Positions 15,084 to 23,509 of a stretch of DNA of 45,069 bases are shown here, in pieces. Position 1 is the stretch's first letter, and each line of letters starts with the position of its first letter. The DNA comes from Acidobacteria bacterium RIFCSPLOWO2_12_FULL_67_14b (GTDB taxonomy: Bacteria; Acidobacteriota; Vicinamibacteria; Vicinamibacterales; UBA2999): the NCBI GenBank assembly GCA_001768615.1, contig MELE01000126.1:1-45069 (forward strand). The letters run 5' to 3'. The notes under the pieces are model-generated. The model searched no databases, was not told the origin of the DNA, and was given only the letters and a program-made list of their open reading frames with translations. Both the position numbers and the translations under genes were made by a program.

Positions 15084-15096
15084 GGGGTCAGACCCC
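15084..15096. repeat. GGGGTC-A-GACCCC palindrome at the bioY stop
   Basis: A 13-base palindrome whose minus-strand reading GGGGTCTGACCCC contains the TGA stop of bioY. The same word provides the stop of the Cys-rich protein gene at 41564-41578. It is a common REP-like sequence in environmental genomes. Confidence 0.75.
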
Positions 15097-15708
15097 TACC
15101 CCCCGCGCGAGGAACTTCCACGCGCTCGGCAGCACCAGTCCCGCCGCCGCGATCTTGATCACGTCGACGAGGATGAACGGGTAGAGGCCCGTGGCGAGCG
15201 CGGCGGCGATCCCGGCGCCGGTGGCCAGCCACATCACGCCGCCCGCGAAGACGATCGACAGGCCCGCCGTCATCGCGAGGATCGACGTGCCGTAGTGGCG
15301 ATCGAAGCCGCGCTCGGCCAGCCGGCCCGTGACCCACGCGGCGAGCGGAAACGCCATCAGGTAGCCGCCGGTCGGCCCCAGCAGCCGCGCGAAGCCCTGC
15401 GGCAGCTCCGGCGAAAACGCAAACACCGGCAGCCCGGCCACGCCAAGCGTGAGATAAAGGATCTGGCTGAGCGCGCCGAGGCGCGATCCCAGGGCCGCCG
15501 CGCCAATCAGCACCACCATCGGCTGAACGGTGAACGGCACGGGGGTGAACGGCAGCGGGAAGCTCAACTGTGACGCCGCCGCCGTGAGCACGGCCACGAA
15601 GACGACCGACAGCACCTGCACGGCGGTCCACACGTTGGCGGACCCGGCGCGCGTGCTCACCCGATCGAGAATCGTCGAGGCGTGCGAAACGAGAGGGCGT
15701 GATGTCAT
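15088..15708 (-). CDS. bioY: Biotin transporter BioY
   Basis: A 206-residue membrane protein, the substrate-binding S component of an ECF-type biotin transporter. Family motifs are LPFTPVPFTVQ, RLLGPTGGYLMAFPLAAW and TGLYPFILVDVIKIAAA; five to six transmembrane helices can be traced from residue 28 on. The N-terminal 25 residues are extra compared with many BioY proteins. No BioM or BioN is adjacent; BioY can work alone or with shared energising subunits elsewhere. It is divergent from thiD, whose start is only 20 bases away. Confidence 0.93.
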   Translation of the reverse strand: MTSRPLVSHASTILDRVSTRAGSANVWTAVQVLSVVFVAVLTAAASQLSFPLPFTPVPFTVQPMVVLIGAAALGSRLGALSQILYLTLGVAGLPVFAFSPELPQGFARLLGPTGGYLMAFPLAAWVTGRLAERGFDRHYGTSILAMTAGLSIVFAGGVMWLATGAGIAAALATGLYPFILVDVIKIAAAGLVLPSAWKFLARGVGV

Positions 15709-15727
15709 GACTCGGAATTCTACTGGT

Positions 15728-16516
15728 ATGCCGACCGCCCTGACAATTGCGGGGTCCGATTCCGGCGCCGGCGCGGGTATTCAGGCCGATATCAAGACAT
15801 TTGCCGCCCACGGCGTCTACGGCACCTCGGCCGTGACAGCGCTCACGGCGCAGAATACGCTCGGCGTCAGCGACATCCACGTCGCCCCCGACGACATCGT
15901 CTCCGCCCAAATCGAGGCCGTGGTGGCCGACATCGGGTGTGATGCGGTCAAGACCGGCATGCTCGCCAACTCGTCGATCGTCGAAGCCGTGGCCGCTGCC
16001 GTCGAATCGTTCGACCTGCCGAACCTCGTCGTCGATCCCGTGATGGTGGCCAAGAGCGGCGATCGCCTCCTGGACGAAGAGGCCGTGCACGCCCTGCGCT
16101 GGACGCTCGTCCGGCTCGCGCGCGTGGTCACGCCCAACATTCCCGAGGCCGAGATCCTGGCGAAGATGACCGTGCGCACGCGCGACGACATGCGCGAGGC
16201 GGCCAGGCGCATCGCCACGCTCAAGCCGGCGGCGGTCGTGATCAAGGGCGGGCATCTGCCCGGCTCCGAGATCGTGGACCTGCTCCTCGACAACGGCGAG
16301 TTCACCGAGTTCCGGGGCCCGCGCGTCGAGGGCTCGAACACGCACGGCACCGGATGCACGTTTGCCGCCGCCATCGCCGCCCAGTTGGCCAGGGGCGTCA
16401 CGCTTGCGGAGGCCGTGCGCCTCGCCAAGGAGTACGTGGCGGGCGCCATGCGGCCGGGCATCCCATTGGGTGGCGGCCATCGCCCCCTCGATCACTTCTG
16501 GCGCGGGATTTTGTGA
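15728..16516 (+). CDS. thiD: Hydroxymethylpyrimidine/phosphomethylpyrimidine kinase ThiD
   Basis: A 262-residue ribokinase-fold kinase that makes HMP-PP for thiamine synthesis. Signatures are LTIAGSDSGAGAGIQADIKTF, DIGCDAVKTGMLAN, VVDPVMVAKSGDRLL, TPNIPEAEIL and the anion-hole motif GSNTHGTGCTFAAAIAA. The chosen start, ATG at 15728, begins directly at the usual MPTALTIAGSD. An upstream ATG at 15707 would add seven residues and overlap the divergent bioY start. The two divergent genes therefore share almost no intergenic space, so their promoters must lie inside each other. Confidence 0.95.
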   Translation: MPTALTIAGSDSGAGAGIQADIKTFAAHGVYGTSAVTALTAQNTLGVSDIHVAPDDIVSAQIEAVVADIGCDAVKTGMLANSSIVEAVAAAVESFDLPNLVVDPVMVAKSGDRLLDEEAVHALRWTLVRLARVVTPNIPEAEILAKMTVRTRDDMREAARRIATLKPAAVVIKGGHLPGSEIVDLLLDNGEFTEFRGPRVEGSNTHGTGCTFAAAIAAQLARGVTLAEAVRLAKEYVAGAMRPGIPLGGGHRPLDHFWRGIL

Positions 16517-16577
16517 GCCCGGATCCCGGAGCCCGGATCCCGGAGCCCGGATCCCCGAGCCCGGATCCCCGAGCCCG
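16515..16577. repeat. 14-bp tandem repeat, 4.5 copies
   Basis: Unit GAGCCCGGATCCC plus C or G, repeated four times from 16515 and ending with a partial unit. The array starts inside the thiD stop codon context and runs to the -10 box of the moaE promoter. Confidence 0.9.
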
Positions 16578-16581
16578 TCGG

Positions 16582-16587
16582 TATACT
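16582..16587 (+). promoter_or_regulatory. Predicted -10 element of moaE
   Basis: TATACT eleven bases before the moaE ATG. The start of transcription would fall at or next to the ATG, so the message may be leaderless; there is no ribosome binding site. No -35 box can be seen in the tandem repeat upstream. Confidence 0.5.
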
Positions 16588-16598
16588 GATTAGCTGAG

Positions 16599-17072
16599 AT
16601 GATCGCGCTGACCGCCATCACTGCCGAGCCGCTGGATGCCGCCGCCCTGGTCCGCGCGCTGGACATCACGGGCATCGGCGCGCTGACCACGTTCGTCGGG
16701 CTGGTGCGGGATCACAACCTGGGCCGCCGGGTGATGCGCCTCGAATACGAGGCGTACGAGCCGCTCGCCCTTCGCGGCCTCGAGTTGATCGTGCAGGAAG
16801 CCGCGGAACAGTGGCCCGACGTACGCCTGGCGATCCACCACCGCATCGGCCGCATGGGCATTGGCGAGGCGAGCGTGGCCATTGCGGCGGCCTCGCCGCA
16901 CCGCGCCGATGCGTTTGCCGCGTCGCGCTACGCGATCGAGCGCATCAAGCAGATCGTGCCGATCTGGAAGCACGAGTACTTCGAGGGCGGCGACGTCTGG
17001 ATCGAGGGCGCGACCGCGGACCCCGACAACGTCGAGGCGCGCGAGAAAGCGATGAAGATCGCATGCACGTAA
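16599..17072 (+). CDS. moaE: Molybdopterin synthase catalytic subunit MoaE
   Basis: A 157-residue large subunit of molybdopterin synthase, which adds two sulfurs to precursor Z (cyclic pyranopterin monophosphate). The family core is present: TTFVGLVRDHNLGRRVMRLEYEAY, HRIGRMGIGEASV, ASPHRADAF and RIKQIVPIWKHEYFEGGDVWIEG, with lysines K117 and K124 matching the catalytic pair. It overlaps moaD by ten bases and so forms a two-gene unit encoding the complete synthase. Confidence 0.96.
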   Translation: MIALTAITAEPLDAAALVRALDITGIGALTTFVGLVRDHNLGRRVMRLEYEAYEPLALRGLELIVQEAAEQWPDVRLAIHHRIGRMGIGEASVAIAAASPHRADAFAASRYAIERIKQIVPIWKHEYFEGGDVWIEGATADPDNVEAREKAMKIACT

Positions 17073-17308
17073 CCATCCGCCTGTTCGCGCGGCTTCGCGA
17101 CATCACCGGGTCGGGTGAGCTGACGCGCGAGGCGCCCGGCGGCGCCACCGTGGGCGCCGTGTGGTCGTCGCTGGTGGCCGAGTATCCGGAGCTGTCGCCA
17201 TACGAGAAGTCGATCTCGTGCGCCGTCAACGCCGACTACTCGCGCTTTTCCGCCACGGTGGCGGACGGCGACGAGATCGCGTTTCTGCCGCCCGTATCTG
17301 GCGGCTAG
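17063..17308 (+). CDS. moaD: Molybdopterin synthase sulfur carrier MoaD
   Basis: An 81-residue ubiquitin-like sulfur carrier ending in FLPPVSGG; the C-terminal Gly-Gly is the thiocarboxylation site. The N-terminus MHVTIRLFARLRDITGS matches the family. The ATG at 17063 lies inside the end of moaE, which suggests translational coupling and equal amounts of both subunits. Confidence 0.95.
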   Translation: MHVTIRLFARLRDITGSGELTREAPGGATVGAVWSSLVAEYPELSPYEKSISCAVNADYSRFSATVADGDEIAFLPPVSGG

Positions 17309-17327
17309 CCCCGGACAATGGTCGAAA

Positions 17328-17402
17328 GCCGATGGCTGAAAGCCGATGGCTGAAGGCCGATGGCTGAAGGCCGATGGCTGAAGGCCGATGGCTGAAGGCC
17401 GA
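17328..17402. repeat. 14-bp tandem repeat, about 5.4 copies, in front of prfA
   Basis: Unit GCCGATGGCTGAAG (first copy ends AAA) repeated five times from 17328 to 17397 with a partial sixth. The array ends directly at the prfA ribosome binding site (AAGGAG at 17404-17409), so changes in copy number would alter only the leader. Confidence 0.92.
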
Positions 17403-17416
17403 CAAGGAGTGCCCGT

Positions 17417-18484
<1,068 letters not shown>

Positions 18485-18486
18485 TG

Positions 18487-18533
18487 TGGGGACAAACCTT
18501 CAGGCGGGTGGGGACAAACCTTCAGGTTTGTCC
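18487..18533. repeat. GACAAACC-type palindrome, copy 2, between prfA and prmC
   Basis: A half site GGGGACAAACCTTCAGG at 18488-18504 followed by the full palindrome GGACAAACCT-TC-AGGTTTGTCC at 18512-18533. It fills almost the whole 55-base gap between prfA and prmC and could form a stable hairpin in the shared transcript. Confidence 0.88.
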
Positions 18534-18539
18534 GAGACC

Positions 18540-19385
18540 ATGACACTTCGCGAGTACATCAGCGCGGCCAAGGCCCGACTCGTGGTGGCCGGCATCGCCC
18601 CCCCCGAAGCCGCCCGTGACGTGCTGTTGCTCGCCATGCACGCTCTCGGCTGGAGCCGGGCGGCCATCCACGCCCGCGACACCGAGCCGCCGCCGGCGGA
18701 CTTCCCTGCCGTCTACGCGGCCCGGGTCGACCGCCGGACCAGGCGCGAACCGATGGCGTACATCACCGGCGTCCAGGAGTTCTGGAACCGCGACTTCGCG
18801 GTCTCCCCGTCGGTGCTGATTCCGCGGCCCGAGACGGAACTGATCATCGAGGAAGCGTTGTCGTGTGCCTTTGGGCTCGCCGCCGACATCGGCACCGGCA
18901 GCGGCTGCCTGGCGGTCACCCTCGCCGCGGAAGTGCCGCGGGCGCGCATCGTTGCGACGGACATTTCGCCAGAGGCGCTGGCGACCGCGCGCGCCAATGC
19001 GGAGCGCCACAAGGTCGCCGATCGCATCGAGTTTCGCGAGGCAGCGTATCTGGATGGTGTGCCGGGTCCATTCGATCTGATCGTAGCCAATCCTCCTTAC
19101 GTCACCGAGGCGGAGTACGCGGGATTGGCCCCGGACGTACGCGACTACGAGCCGCGAACCGCCCTGGCCGCCGGCGCCGACGGCTTGCGCGATGTCCGCG
19201 AGATTCTGGCAAGGGCCACGACATCACTCCAGCCGGGCGGATTGTTGTTGATGGAGATCGGTTACGGCCAGGCCGATGCGGTCCGCGAGTTGGTCGCCGC
19301 GACTCGAGGATTGACGCTGACTAGGATCAGTCCTGACCTTCAGGGTATTCTCCGTGTCGCCGTAGTCGAGCACCTGAGCACCTGA
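18540..19385 (+). CDS. prmC: Release factor glutamine methyltransferase PrmC
   Basis: A 281-residue N5-glutamine methyltransferase (HemK family) that modifies the GGQ glutamine of release factors. It has an N-terminal helical domain, the IPRPETELIIEEA linker, SAM motif I ADIGTGSGCLAVTLA and the catalytic NPPY (184-187). The start is ATG at 18540; a longer frame from 18486 would translate the palindromic repeat and is unlikely. The last codons and the TGA stop (19383-19385) come from an 8-bp tandem repeat that runs into the next gene. Confidence 0.96.
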   Translation: MTLREYISAAKARLVVAGIAPPEAARDVLLLAMHALGWSRAAIHARDTEPPPADFPAVYAARVDRRTRREPMAYITGVQEFWNRDFAVSPSVLIPRPETELIIEEALSCAFGLAADIGTGSGCLAVTLAAEVPRARIVATDISPEALATARANAERHKVADRIEFREAAYLDGVPGPFDLIVANPPYVTEAEYAGLAPDVRDYEPRTALAAGADGLRDVREILARATTSLQPGGLLLMEIGYGQADAVRELVAATRGLTLTRISPDLQGILRVAVVEHLST

Positions 19386-19411
19386 GCACCCAAGCACCCG
19401 AGCACCCAAGC
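19368..19411. repeat. 8-bp tandem repeat spanning the prmC stop and the HIT gene start
   Basis: Five and a half copies of GAGCACCT/GAGCACCC/AAGCACCC. It encodes the C-terminal EHLST of PrmC and its stop, and its last base abuts the ATG of the HIT gene, so that gene has no conventional ribosome binding site. Confidence 0.88.
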
Positions 19412-19753
19412 ATGAGCTGTCTATTCTGCAAAATCATTGCGGGCGACATCCCCGCATCGAAAGTCTATGAGGACGATCAGATGATCGCCTTCAACGACAT
19501 CACCCCGCAGGCGCCGATGCACGTGCTGGTGGTGCCGAAGAGGCACCTCGCCACGCTGAACGAACTGTCGGCCGCCGAGGATGGCCTGGTGGGAGCGATG
19601 GTGCGGCGCGCGGCCGCGATCGCCAAGGAAAGGGGCGTCGACGGCCCCGGGTATCGCACGGTGTTCAACTGTAACGCGCAGGCGGGCCAGTCGGTGTTCC
19701 ACATCCACCTGCACGTGCTCGGCGGGCGCGCCATGGCCTGGCCCCCCGGATGA
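19412..19753 (+). CDS. HIT-family nucleotide hydrolase (HinT-like)
   Basis: A 113-residue histidine-triad protein that hydrolyses nucleoside phosphoramidates or related AMP-linked substrates. It begins CLFCKIIAGDIPASKVYEDD and ends with the triad HIHLHVLGGRAMAWPPG (H97, H99, H101), which is diagnostic of the Hint branch. It is full length. Co-transcription with prmC is likely given the lack of a gap, but translation initiation would have to rely on coupling or on the repeat array. Confidence 0.95.
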   Translation: MSCLFCKIIAGDIPASKVYEDDQMIAFNDITPQAPMHVLVVPKRHLATLNELSAAEDGLVGAMVRRAAAIAKERGVDGPGYRTVFNCNAQAGQSVFHIHLHVLGGRAMAWPPG

Positions 19754-19875
19754 CATCGAAGAATCTGCGCAGTCGGAGTCGCCCTGATAAGGCAATTTTT
19801 TCGCTTGGTCTCCGTTTGCTTATCGTGTCAAGTCCCTAAAGATCACGGCCTTCGGAGAACCGGGCGGCGAGATGG

Positions 19876-19881
19876 TATAGT
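19876..19881 (+). promoter_or_regulatory. Predicted -10 element of the restriction-modification genes
   Basis: TATAGT 25 bases upstream of the chosen methyltransferase start. No good -35 box at the right distance. It supports a start at 19907 rather than at the more distant upstream codons. Confidence 0.4.
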
Positions 19882-19906
19882 CACTTGGTTTGCATGCTCT
19901 GTGGGC

Positions 19907-20899
19907 ATGAAGAGAGCATTCAGACAATCCTGCCAAGAATCACTACCTGGTATGCGAGCGACATCTGTAGCCCGACGAGGTGAATCCTCACGCAGGCAAG
20001 CTCCGGCGCGGGACGCTGAGGGTTTTCAGATCCACAACTGCGATGCGTTTGACTGGCTCTGCAATGCCTTGCCGTGCTCGATCCATGCGGTTGTCACGGA
20101 TCCACCCTACGGACTAGTCGAGTATTCGGACCGTGAGTTGACAAAGTTGAGAACTGGGCGCGGTGGGGTGTGGCGGATTCCCCCATCCTTCGACGGCCAT
20201 CAGCGCAGTCCATTGCCGCGATTCACGGTGCTGAACGACCTTGACAAAGAGGCACTACGACATTTTTTTCATCGGCTTGCTCAGCAGCTCATCAGGGTGC
20301 TTGTGCCAGGCGGTCACGTTTTTATTGCAAGCAACCCCCTGGTTTCGTACTACGTTTATGACCCTTTTATCCGCTCGGGATTTGAGAAGCGGGGCGAAGT
20401 AATCCGCGTGGTCCAGACCTTGCGTGGTGGTGACCGACCCAAGAATGCGCACGACGAGTTCTCGCAAGTATCTGTGATGCCTCGATCTTGTTGGGAGCCA
20501 TGGGGCTTGTTCCGTAAACCTTGCGAAGGCCGAGTCCAAGACAATCTCAGAAAATGGCACACCGGCGGGCTAAGGCGACGTTCGGAATCCGAGCCCTTCA
20601 AGGATCTCATCGTCGCTTCACCCGCCCGGGGAGAGGAGCGTCGACTCGCTCCCCATCCATCGTTGAAGCCTCAAGCCTTCCTTCGCCAGATTGTGCGCGC
20701 TGCTTTGCCGTTGGCACAAGGTACGGTACTGGATCCGTTTATGGGTAGCGGCTCAACCATAGCAGCCGCTCTAGCGGTCGGCTATGAAAGTATCGGACTG
20801 GAACAAGATAGGGTTTACTTCGAGGTGGCGAAACGCGCAATTCCTTCTCTTGCTGCCCTAAACACGGTCGACGGACTTCACAATGGTCAAGAGCGCTGA
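19907..20899 (+). CDS. Type II DNA methyltransferase, amino (N4-C or N6-A), beta class order
   Basis: A 330-residue DNA amino-methyltransferase. The catalytic motif IV DPPY (65-68, in AVVTDPPYGLVEYS) comes before the SAM-binding motif I DPFMGSGST (276-284), the order of the beta class. DPPY allows either N6-adenine or N4-cytosine methylation; the target sequence cannot be read. Conserved words are GRGGVWRIPPSFDG, RGGDRPKNAH, MPRSCWEPWGLFRKP and HPSLKPQAFLRQIVRAALPL. The gene overlaps the putative endonuclease gene by 17 bases. Base composition is less GC-rich than the flanks, which suggests transfer. The start is uncertain; ATG at 19952 is an alternative. Confidence 0.88.
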   Translation: MKRAFRQSCQESLPGMRATSVARRGESSRRQAPARDAEGFQIHNCDAFDWLCNALPCSIHAVVTDPPYGLVEYSDRELTKLRTGRGGVWRIPPSFDGHQRSPLPRFTVLNDLDKEALRHFFHRLAQQLIRVLVPGGHVFIASNPLVSYYVYDPFIRSGFEKRGEVIRVVQTLRGGDRPKNAHDEFSQVSVMPRSCWEPWGLFRKPCEGRVQDNLRKWHTGGLRRRSESEPFKDLIVASPARGEERRLAPHPSLKPQAFLRQIVRAALPLAQGTVLDPFMGSGSTIAAALAVGYESIGLEQDRVYFEVAKRAIPSLAALNTVDGLHNGQER

Positions 20900-21491
20900 C
20901 TTCAACGAGCTGATCGCGCTTCCTAAGGGCCTCACTATTCCCCAGTTGCGCAAGGCAATCGAATACATCGAACGCGAGGCAGGGGGGCTGGTCGATCTCT
21001 ACATCGAGCAGGCAAATGTATTTAGCGCGCTGGTCGGAATCTTGGGTACCCGCGCTCTCGACCAGGTAAGTGGATATGAAAAGCACAAGAACATTCATAC
21101 TGCTCAACAGCAGTTTCCGGACTTGGTGCGCCGCGGATCGGGTCCCAAGCCCAAGCCCGTCGATTGCCTCGAGAGCAAAGCTAGCAAACGACCTTGGGCA
21201 ATTCAGTCGCACTATAACCATGCAGGCTGGTACATCGTGTGGAGGTACCTTGTAGATACGACCGAATCATTCGAAGGCACCAAACCTGTACTGGTTTGGC
21301 GCGTCGACATCGTGTTCTTCGAGGAGGACGACTGGACCTACGAGGGCAGCACGGCGAGCGAGGGCGCCGGCGGAAGAACTCACACTTTTGGAATCAAGAA
21401 AGCGGCGAAACGCCTGCAAGGGACCGCGGTTTATCAGCGCAGCGATGTCCAACTGAAGGGAGGTAAGCCGGTTCCGAAGAATGGAGACTAG
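20883..21491 (+). CDS. Putative type II restriction endonuclease (PD-(D/E)xK)
   Basis: A 202-residue protein encoded directly after and overlapping the DNA methyltransferase. It contains FPD (D80) followed 16 residues later by ESK (E97, K99) in FPDLVRRG ... VDCLESKAS, which matches the PD-(D/E)xK nuclease core spacing; the following QSHYNHAGWYIVWRYL would be a core strand. I do not recognise a specific family, so the assignment rests on this motif and on context. The stop codon is immediately next to the stop of the convergent gene at 21492, so the island ends sharply here. Confidence 0.7.
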   Translation: MVKSADFNELIALPKGLTIPQLRKAIEYIEREAGGLVDLYIEQANVFSALVGILGTRALDQVSGYEKHKNIHTAQQQFPDLVRRGSGPKPKPVDCLESKASKRPWAIQSHYNHAGWYIVWRYLVDTTESFEGTKPVLVWRVDIVFFEEDDWTYEGSTASEGAGGRTHTFGIKKAAKRLQGTAVYQRSDVQLKGGKPVPKNGD

Positions 21492-21884
21492 CTACGGTGT
21501 AAGGACTACCGGCACGATGACCCGGCTCGCAGGCGCACCGCCGGAGGCGCTCGGCTCGATCACCTCGAGATAGGCCAGCGTCGGCCTAGCGACCCTGGCC
21601 GCGACCGTAAACGACAGCGGTCCCGAGCCATCCACGCCGCCGCCCCTGGCGGTGCCCTTCGCCAGCGCCTTCCCGCCGCGAACCGTCAGCGTCCACACCA
21701 CCGTGCTCTCGAACGTGCGCGAGCATCCGCTCACGGCGAATCCGCTCTTCACTTTCGCGCCCGCGGCGGGCGCCGTGACCATGACGAACGGCTCGTCCTT
21801 CGGCACCCCGGCGCACGGCGTCTGCGCGAGCGCCGGAACCGCGAATGTCAGCACGAACACGCCAAGCATGAGTGGTCGCATCAT
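21492..21884 (-). CDS. Exported Gmad2-like immunoglobulin-fold protein
   Basis: A 130-residue protein with a signal peptide (MMRPLMLGVFVLTFAVPALAQ) and one beta-sandwich domain. The sequence FVMVTAPAAGAKVKSGFAVSGCSRTFESTVVW, GGGVDGSGPLSFTV and the two cysteines resemble the Gmad2 domain of envelope proteins. The function is unknown. It lies three bases after the acetyltransferase stop in the same direction, so the two are probably co-transcribed. Confidence 0.75.
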   Translation of the reverse strand: MMRPLMLGVFVLTFAVPALAQTPCAGVPKDEPFVMVTAPAAGAKVKSGFAVSGCSRTFESTVVWTLTVRGGKALAKGTARGGGVDGSGPLSFTVAARVARPTLAYLEVIEPSASGGAPASRVIVPVVLTP

Positions 21885-21887
21885 CGG

Positions 21888-22721
21888 TCAATCCTTCTTC
21901 GCCAGCAGGTAACGGCCGAGCCCCGCCTCGCGCTGCAGCACGAAGTCCACCGCGCGATAACCCTTCGCGAAGTACTCCTGGAACATCTGCCGCACGTGCA
22001 GCCGCCACTGGAGCGCGCGCTCGGGCGCCTGCTGCTGCATTTCCGTAAACCCCGCCGGGATCTCGATCCAGAGCCGGCGCTTCTTGATGGTGAGGTCGAC
22101 GGCCTTCACCGTGCGCCAGTCTCCGTCCATCACCGTCTGGTTGGCCACCGGGGCCTCCCCTACCTCCTGAGACCGCACCCGCAGCTCCGGGGTTTGCTCC
22201 AGTCGCCGGAGCACGTGCGGGATATCGATGTGCCAGCTGAGCACCAGGCGATCGGTCGGCGTGCCCCGATGCAGGGCGCTGGTCGATTCCCCGTAGAAAT
22301 TCTCCGCGTACTCCTCCGCCACGCCGCCCAGCTTGGCGAAGTTGAAGTGCGCGTTCAGCGTCTGCATCGGATCGAAGGTCCACTCGATCAGGTCGATGCC
22401 CCGGTCCAGCGCGCGCCACCGTTGCTCCAGCTTCAGCCGGTACCCCAGCCCGCCGCGGTGCGACGGCAGCACGCCGGTCATGTGCGACCAGTGCATCGGC
22501 TTGCCGTCCTTCATGCCGACCACGGCATAGGCAAAGCCGACCATCTGCCCCGCCGGGTCGAACGCGCCAATCAACGTGGCTCCGCGATGCACCGTGAATG
22601 TGAAGACCGGGACGGTGACGAGATCGGCGCTGTCGGTGTAGCCCCAGATCGCGCGCTCGAGGTCGACGACCTGGCGGAACTCGTCGATGGCGGTGAGGTC
22701 GCGAATTTGAATCTCGGTCAT
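21888..22721 (-). CDS. GNAT-superfamily acetyltransferase (COG3375 type)
   Basis: A 277-residue protein related to predicted GNAT acetyltransferases of the COG3375 group. The N-terminal half contains the GNAT core: TLIGAFDPAGQMVGFAYAVVG, HWSHMTGVLPSHRGGLGYRLKLEQR (acetyl-CoA-binding region) and WTFDPMQTLNAHFNFAKLGGVAEEYAENFYG. The C-terminal half (WHIDIPHVLRRLEQTPEL, IEIPAGF) is typical of this longer group. The substrate is not known. Confidence 0.85.
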   Translation of the reverse strand: MTEIQIRDLTAIDEFRQVVDLERAIWGYTDSADLVTVPVFTFTVHRGATLIGAFDPAGQMVGFAYAVVGMKDGKPMHWSHMTGVLPSHRGGLGYRLKLEQRWRALDRGIDLIEWTFDPMQTLNAHFNFAKLGGVAEEYAENFYGESTSALHRGTPTDRLVLSWHIDIPHVLRRLEQTPELRVRSQEVGEAPVANQTVMDGDWRTVKAVDLTIKKRRLWIEIPAGFTEMQQQAPERALQWRLHVRQMFQEYFAKGYRAVDFVLQREAGLGRYLLAKKD

Positions 22722-22735
22722 CAGCAGGAAACCAC

Positions 22736-22830
22736 GAAGACCACGAAGATCACCACGAAGAACACGAGGACTTTAACCTAAGACTGCTTCGCGTCCTTCG
22801 TGATTGAGGCTTCGTGATCTTCGTGGTGAA
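22736..22830. repeat. Inverted CCACGAAG-type repeat forming the HAD tail
   Basis: ACCACGAAGATCACCACGAAG near 22740 and its near-complement CTTCGTGATCTTCGTGGT near 22811 form an inverted repeat. The right part encodes the last residues of the HAD hydrolase (HHEDHEASITKDAKQS). Words of this kind recur in many environmental genomes. Confidence 0.65.
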
Positions 22831-23509
22831 GGATTTTGAACAGCTCGGTGAGCGTTTGGATGACCCGAACATCCGCCGGCAGGCCGGCCGGCACTTCGCC
22901 GGATCGCCGCAGCAGCACCGCCTGCATGCCGGCCGCCAACGCGCCCTCGACGTCGTGCTTCAGGCTGTCGCCGACCATCAGCGAGTGGGCCGCCGCCACA
23001 CCGGCCCGCTCGAGCGCGGCGTCGAAGATGCTGCGGTGCGGCTTCATGTAGCCGTGTTCCGCCGACGACACGGCCACGTGGATCAGGCCGCCGAGCGAGA
23101 AATGCTCGCTGAAAGCATCGAGACTGCGATGCGAATTCGAGATCACGCCGACCCGCAGCCCCCGCTCCTGCAGCCCCTTCAACGCCGGCGCCACATCGTC
23201 GTAGATCTCGAAGTGATGATTGCCCGCCCACTGCCGGTAGATCTCGCGCGCCACGACCATCACGTTCTCACCCCGGCCGCCCATCTTCTCGATGATCGAC
23301 GCGGTGTAGTCGACGAACAGATCGCCGTTGTAGAGCGGCTCTTCGACCTCGTCGAGGATGATCGACGAGGCGGCGGTGGCCTCGGCGAAGCGCGACGGGT
23401 CGACGTCGACGCCGTGGACGGCGCAGGCGCGGCGATAGCCCTCGGCCTGGAACGTCGGCCCCGGGAAGATCAGGGTGAAGTCGACGTCGAAGAAGACGGC
23501 GCGGATCAC
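22778..23509 (-). CDS. HAD-family hydrolase with a repeat-derived tail
   Basis: A 243-residue HAD hydrolase: motif I FFDVDFTLIFPG (DxD), motif II VISNSH, motif III lysine in YMKPHRSIFDAAL and motif IV GDSLKHDVEGA. A helical cap lies between motifs I and II. In most relatives motif I is DxDGTL; here it is DVDFTL. The substrate is unknown. The start is GTG at 23509, overlapping the stop of the M16 gene as GTGA. The C-terminal 17 or so residues come from an inverted repeat and are unlikely to be part of the fold. Confidence 0.88.
   Translation of the reverse strand: MIRAVFFDVDFTLIFPGPTFQAEGYRRACAVHGVDVDPSRFAEATAASSIILDEVEEPLYNGDLFVDYTASIIEKMGGRGENVMVVAREIYRQWAGNHHFEIYDDVAPALKGLQERGLRVGVISNSHRSLDAFSEHFSLGGLIHVAVSSAEHGYMKPHRSIFDAALERAGVAAAHSLMVGDSLKHDVEGALAAGMQAVLLRRSGEVPAGLPADVRVIQTLTELFKILHHEDHEASITKDAKQS

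Noticed and set aside
16515-16577. Operator array in front of moaE
   Set aside because: The units look like the other spacer tracts, and similar tracts occur where no regulation is expected; no regulator evidence.
17328-17402. CRISPR-like array in front of prfA
   Set aside because: The 14-bp units are directly joined with no spacers, so this is a simple tandem repeat.
18486-18539. A longer PrmC starting at the GTG at 18486
   Set aside because: This start would translate the GACAAACC palindrome; PrmC homology begins at the ATG at 18540.
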